Assembly: GCA_940746715.1 (NCBI GenBank)
Contig: CALNWN010000005.1
Location: 62,001-126,000, forward strand
DNA: 64,000 bases
Reading direction: 5' to 3'
From: an uncultured Paraburkholderia sp.
GTDB taxonomy: Bacteria > Pseudomonadota > Gammaproteobacteria > Burkholderiales > Burkholderiaceae
Shown: one piece after another, positions 33,088 through 41,811 of the stretch
Position numbering within the stretch: the stretch's first letter is position 1
Layout: every line of letters begins with the position of its first letter
Translations under genes and position numbers: made by a program
The notes under the pieces: generated by a model
What the model was told of the DNA's origin: nothing
The model's input: only the letters and a program-made list of their open reading frames with translations
The model's database searches: none

Positions 33088-34212
33088 TCATTCTTCGAGC
33101 AAGGCGTCCGCCGGCGCAGTCTCGCGTTGATGGCGCGTCAACAGAAAATAGACGTAGCCGAGCGCGAGAAAGATGGCGAACACCACTGCCACCAGAAAGT
33201 TGAAGTACACCATGGTCGCCAGACAGATCACCGCGGCAACCAGCGCGAACGCCGGAAACAGCGGAAAGAGCGGCGCGCGGAAAGGACGTTCCATGTCGGG
33301 CTCGGCGCGGCGCAGCTTGAAAAGCGACAACATGCTGATGATATACATCACGATAGCGCCAAACACGGACATCGTCACGATGTTCGCGGTGAGCGTCTGG
33401 CCGCCGAACTGGATCAGCTCGTCGCTGTAGATCGCCGCGATGCCGATCACGCCGATGGCGAGCACCACCAGCGTCAGAATGCCCGCAACGTAGGCGATGG
33501 GAATGGAACGCTTCGAGTTTTTCGCTTCTTCGGCGGCCATGGCGACGCCTTCGATCGCGAGGAAGAACCAGATCGCAAACGGAATCGCCGCAAACATGCC
33601 GTTGAACGAGCCCATGCTGAACGTGTCCGCGCCGGCCCAGCCGCCCTTCGTAAAGTTGGACCATTGGAAGCCCGGCGAAACGACGCCCATGAAAACGAGC
33701 AATTCGAAAATGGCGAGCAGCGTGACGCATAGTTCGAACGCGGCCGTAATTTGCACGCCCACAATGTTCAGGGCCATGAAGACGAGATACGCGCCCATTG
33801 CCGCGTGCTTCGGTTCGAGCGCCGGAAACTGCACGTGCAGATAGGCGCCGATCGCGAGTGCGATGGCCGGCGGCGCAAACACGAATTCGACGAGCGTGGC
33901 CGCGCCCGCGAGATAACCGCCGGTTGCGCCGAACGCGTGGCGCGCGTAGGCGAACGGACCGCCCGCGTGCGGGATCGACGTGGTGAGCTCGGTGAAGCTG
34001 AAAATGAAGGTGGTGTAAATCGCGGCGATGAAGACGGCCGTGATGACAAAGCCGAGCGTACCCGCGCTTGCCCAGCCGTAACTCCAGCCGAAGTACTCGC
34101 CGGAAATCACGAGGCCGACCGCGATTCCCCATAGTTGCCACGTGCCGAGCGTCTGCTTCAACTCGTGATGCGTGACCTTACCGACGTGCTGACTGTTGGA
34201 CTCTGATTTCAT
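33088..34212 (-). pseudogene. eat: Ethanolamine permease, in-frame internal deletion
   Basis: APC-superfamily permease resembling the ethanolamine transporter (LGTWQLWGIAVGLVISGEYFG, FTELTTSIPHAGGPFAYARHAFG). It reads 374 aa, while the family is about 450-470. After IPIAYVAGILTLVVLAIGV, near 33450, it jumps to GIAAIYSDELIQFGG, dropping about 85 residues and two or three membrane helices without breaking the frame. The remaining C-terminal helices are normal. Located 55 nt upstream of eutB on the same strand. Transport activity is doubtful. Confidence 0.82.
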
Positions 34213-34451
34213 CGGACGCTCCGGAGTTTTCCGCTTGCTCGACGCCGCAAGGCTTTGCGGTGAGTGGACGGGCAGGCTTTCGCCGATAGTAGTGAGCCAT
34301 TATTCGGGGGTGGTATCGAAAATTGGCAAAGTTGGAGGGTGCTTTTTGCAGGAGGCGCTTAATTGGGAGCGTGAGGTTTGCGCTTCCGATTCGCAGAATT
34401 TGGTAAACGGGCGCGTGATATTTTTGTTTTTGTTTTCGCTCCGCAAAACTA

Positions 34452-35339
34452 ATGACTTCCCACACTCGCGACAACATGAACGATCCAACCAGTCGGGCAC
34501 GCTACGAGACGCGCCTCGGCCGCGTGCTCGACCACATTTACGATCATCTGGACGAGCCGCTCGACATCGATCGGCTCGCGGAGATTGCTTGCCTGTCGCC
34601 CTATCACTGGCAGCGCATTTATCAGGCGATGTACGGCGAGACGGTGGCCGCCACGGTTCGGCGCTTGCGGCTACATCGCGCCGCCGGTTATCTGGCAAAC
34701 GGAACGCTGCCGATTGCGGAAATTGCATCGGGCTCCGCTTATAGCAGCCTGCAATCGTTTTCTCGCCCGTTTCGCGCGGTATTCGGCGTGCCGCCCGCGC
34801 AGTACCGCAAACAGGGCACACACAGCCGGTTTCGTCCGGCGCTTTCGGGAGAGAAGCAAATGACACTGCGTGAAGTGGAGATCCGTCGCGTGGAGCCGAT
34901 AGAAATTTTGTCGGTCGATCACGTTGACTCGTATATGCAGATCGGCAAGGCGTTCGACGCGCTTTTTGGATGGCTGGCTAAAAACAATTTGCTCGCTGCG
35001 GACATGCGCATGATCGGCGTTTACTACGACGATCCCGGAACGGTGGATGAGAACGCACTGCGCTCGAAAGCGGGTGTGCTGTTGCCGGGTCCGCTACCGA
35101 TGCCGGTGACGGTGAGCCCGCCGGTGTCGATCGCGCATGTGCGCGGCGGCGAGTATGCGGTGTTGCGGCACACGGGGCCGAGCGATATGCGTGCGGCTTA
35201 CGAGTGGTTGTATGGGACGTGGCTTGTGCAGTCAGGGCGCGAGGCGGCGGATGCGCCCGTGTTCGAGGAGTATTTGAACAGTCCGAAGACGACGGCGCCC
35301 GCGGAGTTGGTGACGGAGATCTGTTTGCCGCTTCGGTGA
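34452..35339 (+). CDS. AraC-family regulator with GyrI-like effector domain
   Basis: 295 aa. The N-terminal AraC double HTH (LDIDRLAEIACLSPYHWQRIYQAM; LPIAEIASGSAYSSLQSFSRPFRAVFG) is followed by a GyrI-like small-molecule domain from about residue 140 (EIRRVEPIEILSVDH, RGGEYAVLRHTGPSDM). Proteins of this layout (Rob/BmrR-type ligand domain) often control multidrug response. Divergent from the permease. A second Met at 34476 could be the start. Intact; the last gene of the conserved-looking block. Confidence 0.9.
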   Translation: MTSHTRDNMNDPTSRARYETRLGRVLDHIYDHLDEPLDIDRLAEIACLSPYHWQRIYQAMYGETVAATVRRLRLHRAAGYLANGTLPIAEIASGSAYSSLQSFSRPFRAVFGVPPAQYRKQGTHSRFRPALSGEKQMTLREVEIRRVEPIEILSVDHVDSYMQIGKAFDALFGWLAKNNLLAADMRMIGVYYDDPGTVDENALRSKAGVLLPGPLPMPVTVSPPVSIAHVRGGEYAVLRHTGPSDMRAAYEWLYGTWLVQSGREAADAPVFEEYLNSPKTTAPAELVTEICLPLR

Positions 35340-35755
35340 GGGTTGCTTGCGGGTTGTCTGGGGGTTGGCGATGCGTTGCGTGTTCAGGTGGCGCGGATGT
35401 CGGTGCTTGTTCTGGTTTTTATAGGCTTTGTATACGTATACGTGGTAATATTTAACAAGTGGTGCTCTGGCTTGTGGACAACTGCGAAGCTCTCTTTCGC
35501 ATCAAGGGGTTGCCGCGGCGATAACCTTGCGGGGTAAGCGTGGATATCAGGCTCGGGCCGAGGGGAAGTTTTTATGCAGCTCACTGCGCGATCTGGTTAT
35601 CAAGGTTTGCCCCACATCGTTTGAACCGGGTTTTACAGGGGTTGTGCAGAGGATGGTGGGGATAAGTTGGGTTGGGGGCACTAGTGGGCCACATTTCGTG
35701 CGACGGACGCTGTCTATGCAGAAAGTCCACGGACGCGCCCCAGCGTCATGTGACA
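35340..35755. other. Intergenic stretch at the edge of the accessory region
   Basis: 416 nt without a supportable gene. It contains the perfect 12-bp palindrome GTATACGTATAC (35430-35441) and two DnaA-box-like 9-mers (TTGTCCACA on the minus strand near 35474, TGGGGATAA near 35658), too few to call an origin. Confidence 0.4.
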
Positions 35756-36112
35756 TCAAAAGCGCGCGAAGAAATCATGCTTCGTATCCGTTCGCTCGAT
35801 CTTCGTCCCTGCGTCGATATACACGTCGACCCGGCTATAGGGATGCTTGACATTCACACCGTCGTGACTCGCGAAAGGCAAACTGACCTCAATCCACCCA
35901 TGCCGCGATGCAAACATGGGCGTGTAGAACTTTTCAGTCTGCCCGGGTGCCAGTTCACCGCGAGTGATTTGATCATTTTCGTTCAGGAAATAGACCACCG
36001 GCTTCTGCGCGTCCGCCGAGTAGTGCAGCACGATCACCGGCCGGCAGAAAAACCATGCGGCCAACGCGAATGCGCACAGCAGGACAATCCATTTAAGTCG
36101 TCTAGAAAGCAT
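35756..36112 (-). CDS. Hypothetical single-pass membrane or secreted protein
   Basis: 118 aa that I do not recognise. An N-terminal hydrophobic segment (LKWIVLLCAFALAAWFFC) anchors a domain predicted to face the periplasm, rich in beta-type segments (VIVLHYSADAQKPVVYFLNE, GWIEVSLPFASHDG). It lies between the conserved block and the integrase remnant. Frame and codon use look real. Confidence 0.6.
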   Translation of the reverse strand: MLSRRLKWIVLLCAFALAAWFFCRPVIVLHYSADAQKPVVYFLNENDQITRGELAPGQTEKFYTPMFASRHGWIEVSLPFASHDGVNVKHPYSRVDVYIDAGTKIERTDTKHDFFARF

Positions 36113-36229
36113 CTGTTAGTCGGTCACCGGGAGCATTGATGCGGCCTCTTGGCCGCAGCGTCACCTGCGCCCCAAGGCATGGGAACGGCAGCTATCTTGC
36201 GAAGCAGAAGGTCGGTCGTCAATTCGTTT

Positions 36230-36596
36230 GCCCCATGATTTTTTCCGAGTGGCTCGACGCCCAGCTAGAAGCCTGCCGCTCGAACCACTCCAGCGCGCCA
36301 CAGCCTCAAAGGTATTGGCGGCGTTGAGTCGTGCCAGGCGCTTCTTGTCTTTCTTGGCCTGGCCGGGATCGATACCGTCCGCGAGCCTCGTCGCGCTTCC
36401 TGCGAGCATGAGCGAGGGTCACGTCGGGATAAACGCCCAACGCCAGGCGCTTCTCGCGGTCGTTGAATCGCTATTTCAGACGCCAATACTTCCCGCCAGC
36501 TGGAGAAATCTCCAGGTACATCCCGCGGCCGTCCGAAATCCGATACGTCCGTTCCTTGGCTGCTGCACGGCGAACTTCTAGATCCGTCAGGGACAT
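36230..36596 (-). pseudogene. P4-type tyrosine integrase, N-terminal remnant
   Basis: Reads MSLTDLEVRRAAAKERTYRI, SDGRGMYLEISPAGGKYW, RLK, then TAG where Tyr is expected, RFNDREKRLALGVYPDVTLA, HARRKRDEAR. In another frame follow LADGIDPGQAKKDKK and ANTFEAVARW, and then SSWASSHSEKI in a third. This is the DUF4102 arm-binding domain of P4-like island integrases. The catalytic domain is absent. It lies just downstream of a tRNA 3' end in the same orientation, the normal place for an island integrase. Confidence 0.8.
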
Positions 36597-36715
36597 GGGG
36601 TACTCCCGGTCCAAAGAGGCATAAATTTTCGCGAATGGCGAAAAATGCCTCGATGTTCCCTAACGTGCGCCGAAATACCCTTGGCTGTCAAGGAAACCCA
36701 TGGGATGCGGAGAGA

Positions 36716-36756
36716 AACAAAAAACCCCGCAAGCCTTGCTGGCTGCGGGGTTTCGG
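36716..36756 (-). terminator. Rho-independent terminator downstream of the tRNA-Ala fragment
   Basis: On the minus strand AACCCCGCAGCC, loop, GGCTTGCGGGGTT then a T-run; 31 nt past the tRNA 3' end. Confidence 0.75.
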
Positions 36757-36786
36757 GAACACATGGGAACTGCTGAGAACATCCAA

Positions 36787-36831
36787 TGGTGGAGCGGAGG
36801 AGGATCGAACTCCCGACCTTCGCATTGCGAA
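36787..36831 (-). other. 3' half of a tRNA-Ala(CGC) gene, probable attachment-site remnant
   Basis: On the minus strand: loop TTCGCAA, stem TGCGA, AGGTC, T arm GGGAG TTCGATC CTCCT, acceptor CCGCTCC, A, CCA. The acceptor implies the G3:U70 pair and A73 that identify tRNA-Ala, and the loop gives anticodon CGC. Upstream of the loop the 5' half is absent. A break at the anticodon loop is what P4-type integration into a tRNA leaves at the distal end of an island. Confidence 0.75.
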
Positions 36832-37022
36832 TTCGAGGTTAGATTCCCTCCACCGGTAGAACGCAACACTCAACAAGAGACCTGGTTCCACCGACTCTGT
36901 CGCTCAGTCTCTTTGGTGCCCCCGATACTTTGTAGGCGAATAGTACTAATTTTGTCACCCAGTAGCAAAACTGTGTCGTCAGTTGCAATTACTCTGGCGG
37001 CCTACGCTACTGAAGGGAAACA

Positions 37023-37146
37023 GAATTCGTTAGGCTGGCCTCCTTTATTAATCAATAATTTGCCAACTTTTTCGGTCCGATCGTTCCCGCCAGCCGCACC
37101 GAATTGGTTGGACTGCCCGGATTTGTGTCGCGAATTCGTTAGACTG
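37023..37146 (+). repeat. Three imperfect 15-bp direct repeats upstream of the recombinase cassette
   Basis: GAATTCGTTAGGCTG (37023), GAATTGGTTGGACTG (37101), GAATTCGTTAGACTG (37132), spaced 78 and 31 bp. The remainder of 36832-37268 has no gene that I can support. Confidence 0.6.
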
Positions 37147-37268
37147 AGTCACCTGCCGTAAAAACGCGCTGATTGCGCGCGTGCAGCCGCACACCAGCGT
37201 TTCTCAGGCGGGTTGGATGCCCGGCTGCCAACGTGCTCCAGATCACTATCCCACGTATGGAGCGCGTG

Positions 37269-37735
37269 ATGAATAACGCCCGCCACTGTGTCGCGTGTGG
37301 CAGCCTCTTCCGCCCACTGCCTCACGTCCCCAATCACAACGTTACTGTTCGGCCTCGAACTGCCAGCGAGAGCGATGCAGGCGCTGGCAACAGCAGCACA
37401 TGCGCGCCGACGCAGACTATCGCGAAAACCAGCGTCGTGCGCAGGCGAGCTGGCGTGCTCGCAATCCAGATTACTGGCGGCAGTACCGAGCGACCCATCC
37501 CGCCTATCGCGAACGAAATTCGGCCTTGCAACGCAAGCGTAACGCGCAGCTACGCTCGGGCGTGGTTGCAAACATGAACGCGTCCCACATCGCTCCACCC
37601 TTGGCGTCCGGCTTCTACGTGCTGCGCCGCGCATCGGAGATAAAGATTGCAAAGATGAACGCGTGCATCGTCCATATCACCGTGCTGTCACCGCCCGGAG
37701 GGCCATCGGCTCCTGATTGCAAAGAGATGATGTGA
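37269..37735 (+). pseudogene. Small Cys-rich protein of the recombinase cassette, one frameshift
   Basis: Starts MNNARHCVACGSLFRPLPHVPN. The frame changes near 37335 into QRYCSASNCQRERCRRWQQ, then YRENQRRAQASWRARNPDYW, RQYRATHPAYRERNSALQRK and an ending with KMNACIVHITVL. The four Cys (CVAC...CSASNC) form a possible zinc ribbon, followed by a highly basic helical region, consistent with DNA binding. I recall similar ORFs beside serine recombinase-ParB cassettes but know no function. About 155 codons if the frame is restored. Confidence 0.6.
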
Positions 37736-37899
37736 TCGACAACCCTGTTCCGCCTGCTACTTTTCTATCTGTACCCGCTCTCAACCGATCGTCGGACGCG
37801 ATCCGCGATGTAGTTTTTTAAAGTCGAAATCTGCCGTGGTCGATGCGACCGAGCCGGCAGCTTCCGAGAGGGGGGAGTGATTCTGCCTGGAGCAGGACC

Positions 37900-39465
37900 A
37901 TGTCACCCGATAACACAGGCGATGTAGCGGTCATGCAGGCTCCGACGGTCCGGGCCGTCGAGTATGTCAGGATGTCGACCGAACATCAGCAGTACTCGAC
38001 GGAAAACCAGCGTGACAGAATCCGGGAGTATGCAACCCGACATGGCATCGAGATCATACGCACGTATGCTGACGAGGGGAAAAGCGGTCTCAGGATCGAC
38101 GGCCGGCAGGCGCTTCAGCAACTGATCCGTGACGTAGAAGGCGGTAACGCCAACTTTCAGGCGATTCTCGTTTATGACGTGAGCCGCTGGGGACGATTCC
38201 AGGACGCAGATGAAAGCGCCTATTACGAATACATTTGCCGACGCGCGGGCATTCAGGTTGCTTATTGCGCCGAGCAGTTCGAGAACAACGGCTCGCCGGT
38301 CTCAACCATCGTCAAGGGAGTAAAAAGAGCGATGGCTGGCGAATACAGTCGCGAGCTTTCGGCGAAGGTGTTTGCAGGCCAATACCGCCTTATCGAACTG
38401 GGGTTTCGGCAAGGAGGGCCAGCGGGTTATGGACTGCGTCGCGTGTTAATCGACCAACATGGTTTAATGAAGGGGGAGCTCACTCGAGGTGAACACAAAA
38501 GTCTGCAGACCGATCGGGTCATCCTAATGCCTAGCCCTGATAGCGAGATCTGCATCGTCAACCTCATCTATGCATGGTTCATTGAAGAGTCGCTCAACGA
38601 GTATGAAATTGCGGCTCGACTCAACGGCATGCGCGTACGCACAGACCTTGACCGGGAATGGACGCGGGCCACCGTACGGGAGGTGCTCACTAACGAAAAA
38701 TATATTGGAAACAACGTCTATAACCGCGTTTCTTTCAAACTTAAGCAGATGCTCGTAGCGAACACGCCGGACATGTGGATCCGAAAAGACGGCGCGTTTC
38801 AGTCAATCGTCCCGAGCGAGACTTTCTACACGGCCCAAGGGATCATGCGGGCACACGCTCGGCGCTATTCAAATGAGGAGTTGATTGATCGGCTCCGCAA
38901 TCTCTATCGCAATCGTGGCTACCTTTCGGGCGTCGTCATCGACGAGACGGAAGGCATGCCGTCGACTTCCGTTTACATGTACCGCTTCGGCAGCCTTATC
39001 CGCGCCTATCAAACCGTCGGCTTTACACCTGGGCGCGATTACCGCTATATCGAAACCAACCGATTTCTGCGTCAGTTGCATCCAGAGATCGTCGCGCAAA
39101 CTGAAAGGAAGATTGCCGATCTCGGCGGCGCGGTCAGACGCGATGCTGCTACCGACCTCCTTAACATTAATGATGAATTCACCGCTTGTCTCGTACTGGC
39201 CCGGTGCCAGACCCAGGTAGCAACTCACAATCACTGGAAGATCAGGTTCGACACGAGCCTACTGCCCGATATCACGGTCGCCGTGAGGCTGAATCACGAC
39301 AATTCCGCCGCACTTGACTACTACCTGTTGCCGCGTCTCGATTTCGGTCAAGCTCGAATTCGCCTGGCCGACCGAAACCCCATCGAGTTCGAAAGCTACA
39401 GGTTCGATACGCTTGAGTATCTATACGGCATGGCAGAACGCTCAAGGTTGAGGAGAGTAGCGTGA
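37900..39465 (+). CDS. Large serine recombinase
   Basis: 521-aa serine site-specific recombinase. The resolvase domain has nucleophile Ser26 in YVRMSTEHQ, the NQRDRI helix and the Arg motif VYDVSRWGRF. It is followed by a Recombinase domain (GGPAGYGLRRVLID, YEIAARLNGMRV, WTRATVREVLTNEKYIGNNVYNR) and a C-terminal region with no zinc ribbon seen. The start MSPDNTGDVAVM has GGAGCAGG upstream. It overlaps the next gene by 4 nt (GTGA). Intact. The partner genes suggest it moves or resolves this cassette; the target site is unknown. Confidence 0.9.
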   Translation: MSPDNTGDVAVMQAPTVRAVEYVRMSTEHQQYSTENQRDRIREYATRHGIEIIRTYADEGKSGLRIDGRQALQQLIRDVEGGNANFQAILVYDVSRWGRFQDADESAYYEYICRRAGIQVAYCAEQFENNGSPVSTIVKGVKRAMAGEYSRELSAKVFAGQYRLIELGFRQGGPAGYGLRRVLIDQHGLMKGELTRGEHKSLQTDRVILMPSPDSEICIVNLIYAWFIEESLNEYEIAARLNGMRVRTDLDREWTRATVREVLTNEKYIGNNVYNRVSFKLKQMLVANTPDMWIRKDGAFQSIVPSETFYTAQGIMRAHARRYSNEELIDRLRNLYRNRGYLSGVVIDETEGMPSTSVYMYRFGSLIRAYQTVGFTPGRDYRYIETNRFLRQLHPEIVAQTERKIADLGGAVRRDAATDLLNINDEFTACLVLARCQTQVATHNHWKIRFDTSLLPDITVAVRLNHDNSAALDYYLLPRLDFGQARIRLADRNPIEFESYRFDTLEYLYGMAERSRLRRVA

Positions 39466-40363
39466 ACCAATCGCGGCATACCGACCAAGTCCGGATGATC
39501 CCAATAGACAAGATTGAAGTTATCAATCCACGGGCGCGCGATAGCCATACGTTTGGCGAGATTGTTAAAAATATCCAGACCATTGGCCTCAAAAAGCCGA
39601 TCAAGGTCACACCGCGCAACGGCACCGGCGACGCAGAAAAGTACCTCCTCGTGTGCGGCGAAGGCCGGCTCAAGGCGTACAAGTCACTCGGTGAGGCAAC
39701 TATCCCCGCGCTGGTCGTTAATGTCAGCGACGAAGATGCGTTCATCATGAGCCTCGCTGAGAATATCGCCCGGCGCTGCTACCGTCCGCTTGAGCTACTT
39801 GCCGGGATCCGGCGGTTGGAAGAGCTCGGCTACAGCGCAAGAGCAATTGCAGAGAAAACCGGTCTCAAACCGGACTATGTTGCCGGAATCTTAAGGCTGC
39901 TTCATCAGGGCGAGGAGAGATTGGTGATAGCGGTGGAAGCCGGTCGCATTTCACTAACTGCGGCACTAACGATAGCCGGCGCTGGCGACAACGATGCAGC
40001 TGTTCAGGCAGCACTTCAGGAGTGCACCAGTCCGGAAAATTACGTGGCCGGCCCTTGATGGCAGCTCGGCGCATCATAGAGCGAAGAAAAACGCTCGGAC
40101 GCCCCGCTAACCGGATCATGTCACCCAAGGCTAGCGAGGTGACCACCTCAAGTCTTCTGCGGGCATATCAAACCGAGGTTTCTCGCCAAAAAGCGATGGC
40201 ACGGAAAGCAGGGTTCGCGCAGCAGCGCCTGGTTTTCGTCGTTGGCGCGCTGCGGCAACTGTACACCGATGAAAATTTCATCAATCTCTTGCGTGCAGAG
40301 GGGCTGGCAACGTTGCCAAAATACCTTTCTGAGCGCGTTTGGTCCAGCGGGAGCCCCGTATGA
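39462..40363 (+). pseudogene. ParB-like nuclease/partition protein, one frameshift
   Basis: GTG start overlapping the recombinase stop. The ParB N-terminal domain has MIPIDKIEVINPRARD, LLVCGEGRLKAYKSLG (a GEGR variant of the GERR nucleotide motif) and the SLAENIARR box, then the HTH YSARAIAEKTGLKPDYVAGIL. The frame closes early at 40058 after QECTSPENYVAGP; the next frame carries SGKLRGRPLMAARRIIERRK and LSERVWSSGSPV to 40363, so one base is probably missing near 40030. Restored length about 300 aa, similar to the next gene's product, its likely paralogue or partner. Confidence 0.75.
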
Positions 40364-41262
40364 CGGGCGTTACACTTGCATTCATTCCTGAGCCCTTGTT
40401 GGTGCCCGTTAACGACATCCTTCCATCAAGAAAGCTGTCGGCAACCATCTTTGGATCTGGAAAGTTCAAGCAGATCAAGGCGTCCATCCAGGAAGTAGGA
40501 CTTATAGAACCGCTGTCAGTGACTCCCGCAGATAAGATCACTGGACAGCATGTCGTGCTCGATGGCCATTTACGTTTGCTGGCCATGCGGGAACTGGGGT
40601 TTTCGGATGCTGCGTGTCTGATTGCTACAGATGACGAAAGCTACACATACAACAATCACGTGAACAGGCTTCCAACGATTCAGGAGAACTACATGATTCG
40701 CAGAGTAATCGAACGAGGCGTTTCTCCAGAACGCCTCGCAAGAGCGCTTGCGGTGGATGTGACCTCCATCGTGAAAAAACTGTCGCTCCTCGACGGTATC
40801 TGCGCAGAGGCGGCCGAGCTTCTCGGAGACCGTCAGTTTTCCGCGGAACTGTCAAGGGTGCTGCGGAAAATGAAGCCGACACGGCAGGTTGAATGCGTGG
40901 AACTGATGATTGCAGCAAACAGCGTAACCGTCCGGTACGCCGAGGCGCTTCTTGTTGCAACGCCCGCCACCGGCCTTGTCGCCGGCAAAAAACCCAGGAA
41001 ACTAACGGGAATCAGCGCCGAGCAAATGCTGAAGATGGAGTCCGAGATGAGCAATCTTCAGGAACAATACAAGCTTGTGGAGCAGACGTACGGCCAGGAC
41101 GTGTTAAACCTGGTGCTTGCCAAAGGATACCTTGCCAAGCTTCTCGAGAACGAATCCGCCCGTCATTATTTGCAGAGACACCAGCCCGATCTATTCTCCG
41201 AATTTGAATCCATCGTCGCCACGATCTCGCTCGATCACAAACAGCTTGCGATCAATACTTGA
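40360..41262 (+). CDS. ParB/RepB-like protein (RepB C-terminal domain type)
   Basis: 300 aa, ATG overlapping the previous stop (ATGA). The ParB-like N-terminal domain (VPVNDILPSRKLSATIFG, HVVLDGHLRLLAMRELGF with DGHLR in place of GERR) is followed by the HTH SPERLARALAVDVTSIVKKL. The C-terminal RepB-like region has VRYAEALLVATP and a coiled stretch (MLKMESEMSNLQEQYKLVEQ). Plasmid partition proteins share this fold, but no parA/repA gene is present. The two overlaps with its neighbours imply one translationally coupled unit with the recombinase. Intact. Confidence 0.78.
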   Translation: MTGVTLAFIPEPLLVPVNDILPSRKLSATIFGSGKFKQIKASIQEVGLIEPLSVTPADKITGQHVVLDGHLRLLAMRELGFSDAACLIATDDESYTYNNHVNRLPTIQENYMIRRVIERGVSPERLARALAVDVTSIVKKLSLLDGICAEAAELLGDRQFSAELSRVLRKMKPTRQVECVELMIAANSVTVRYAEALLVATPATGLVAGKKPRKLTGISAEQMLKMESEMSNLQEQYKLVEQTYGQDVLNLVLAKGYLAKLLENESARHYLQRHQPDLFSEFESIVATISLDHKQLAINT

Positions 41263-41324
41263 ACGTTCGCATCGTGGACTTCTATCCATCGTCCCACATT
41301 TTGCAGACCACCACACGCTCATAC

Positions 41325-41808
41325 TTACTGCGCGGATTTCTTGGGAGGTTTTGAGCGCGCCAGCTTCTTGCCTGAAAACGAGTACCAACTGCCGTTCGCG
41401 CTCAGCAGTACAGCGCTGTCTGACCAACGAATGTCGTCCACATCGAGCTTGTTACTGATCGGCAACACCACAGGTGGTCTTTTTCGGAAGTCATATAACG
41501 ACACAGAGGGGGTATCTGAGAACCCGCCAATGAAGTCCTCGACGACTATGCGCGTGGCGGGTTTGTCCGTCCCGGTGGAGTCTGTGTAGTAGGGTGTAGT
41601 GAGATCCATAAAGCTGGTCGAACTGCGCACCGTTCAACGAGGCATTGAAAGTAACGCCGTCTGTCTTCACGTGCTCCACCTTCACAATAGGCAGCGTGCC
41701 AGCAACTGTCTGAATGGAGTCGCGCTCTCCACCATCCGTCTGTGCGTAAGAAGCTGCACAGCAAAACGACAAAAGAACCCCGATCAACGACAACTTGAAC
41801 AAATTCAT
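41325..41808 (-). pseudogene. Secreted protein, candidate immunity to the adjacent effector, one frameshift
   Basis: Starts with a signal peptide (LSLIGVLLSFCCAASYAQ) and reads to QLYGSHYTLLH, then changes frame near 41595 and continues YTDSTGTDKPATRIVVEDF to the stop. About 160 codons. It begins 3 nt after the stop of the muramidase effector gene on the same strand. Periplasmic location and position are those expected of an immunity protein against a peptidoglycan-cleaving type VI effector; sequence alone does not prove it. Confidence 0.6.
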
Positions 41809-41811
41809 CTC

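Noticed and set aside
35340..35755. Possible replication origin with DnaA-box-like 9-mers
   Set aside because: Only two imperfect boxes, no dnaA, rep or par genes beside it, and no AT-rich unwinding repeats.
36635..36859. 75-aa frame containing GGAEEDRTPDLRIAN
   Set aside because: This peptide is a well-known artefact of translating across a tRNA gene; here it spans the tRNA-Ala fragment.
37023..37146. CRISPR array
   Set aside because: Only three imperfect 15-bp repeats with unequal spacing and no cas genes anywhere in the window.
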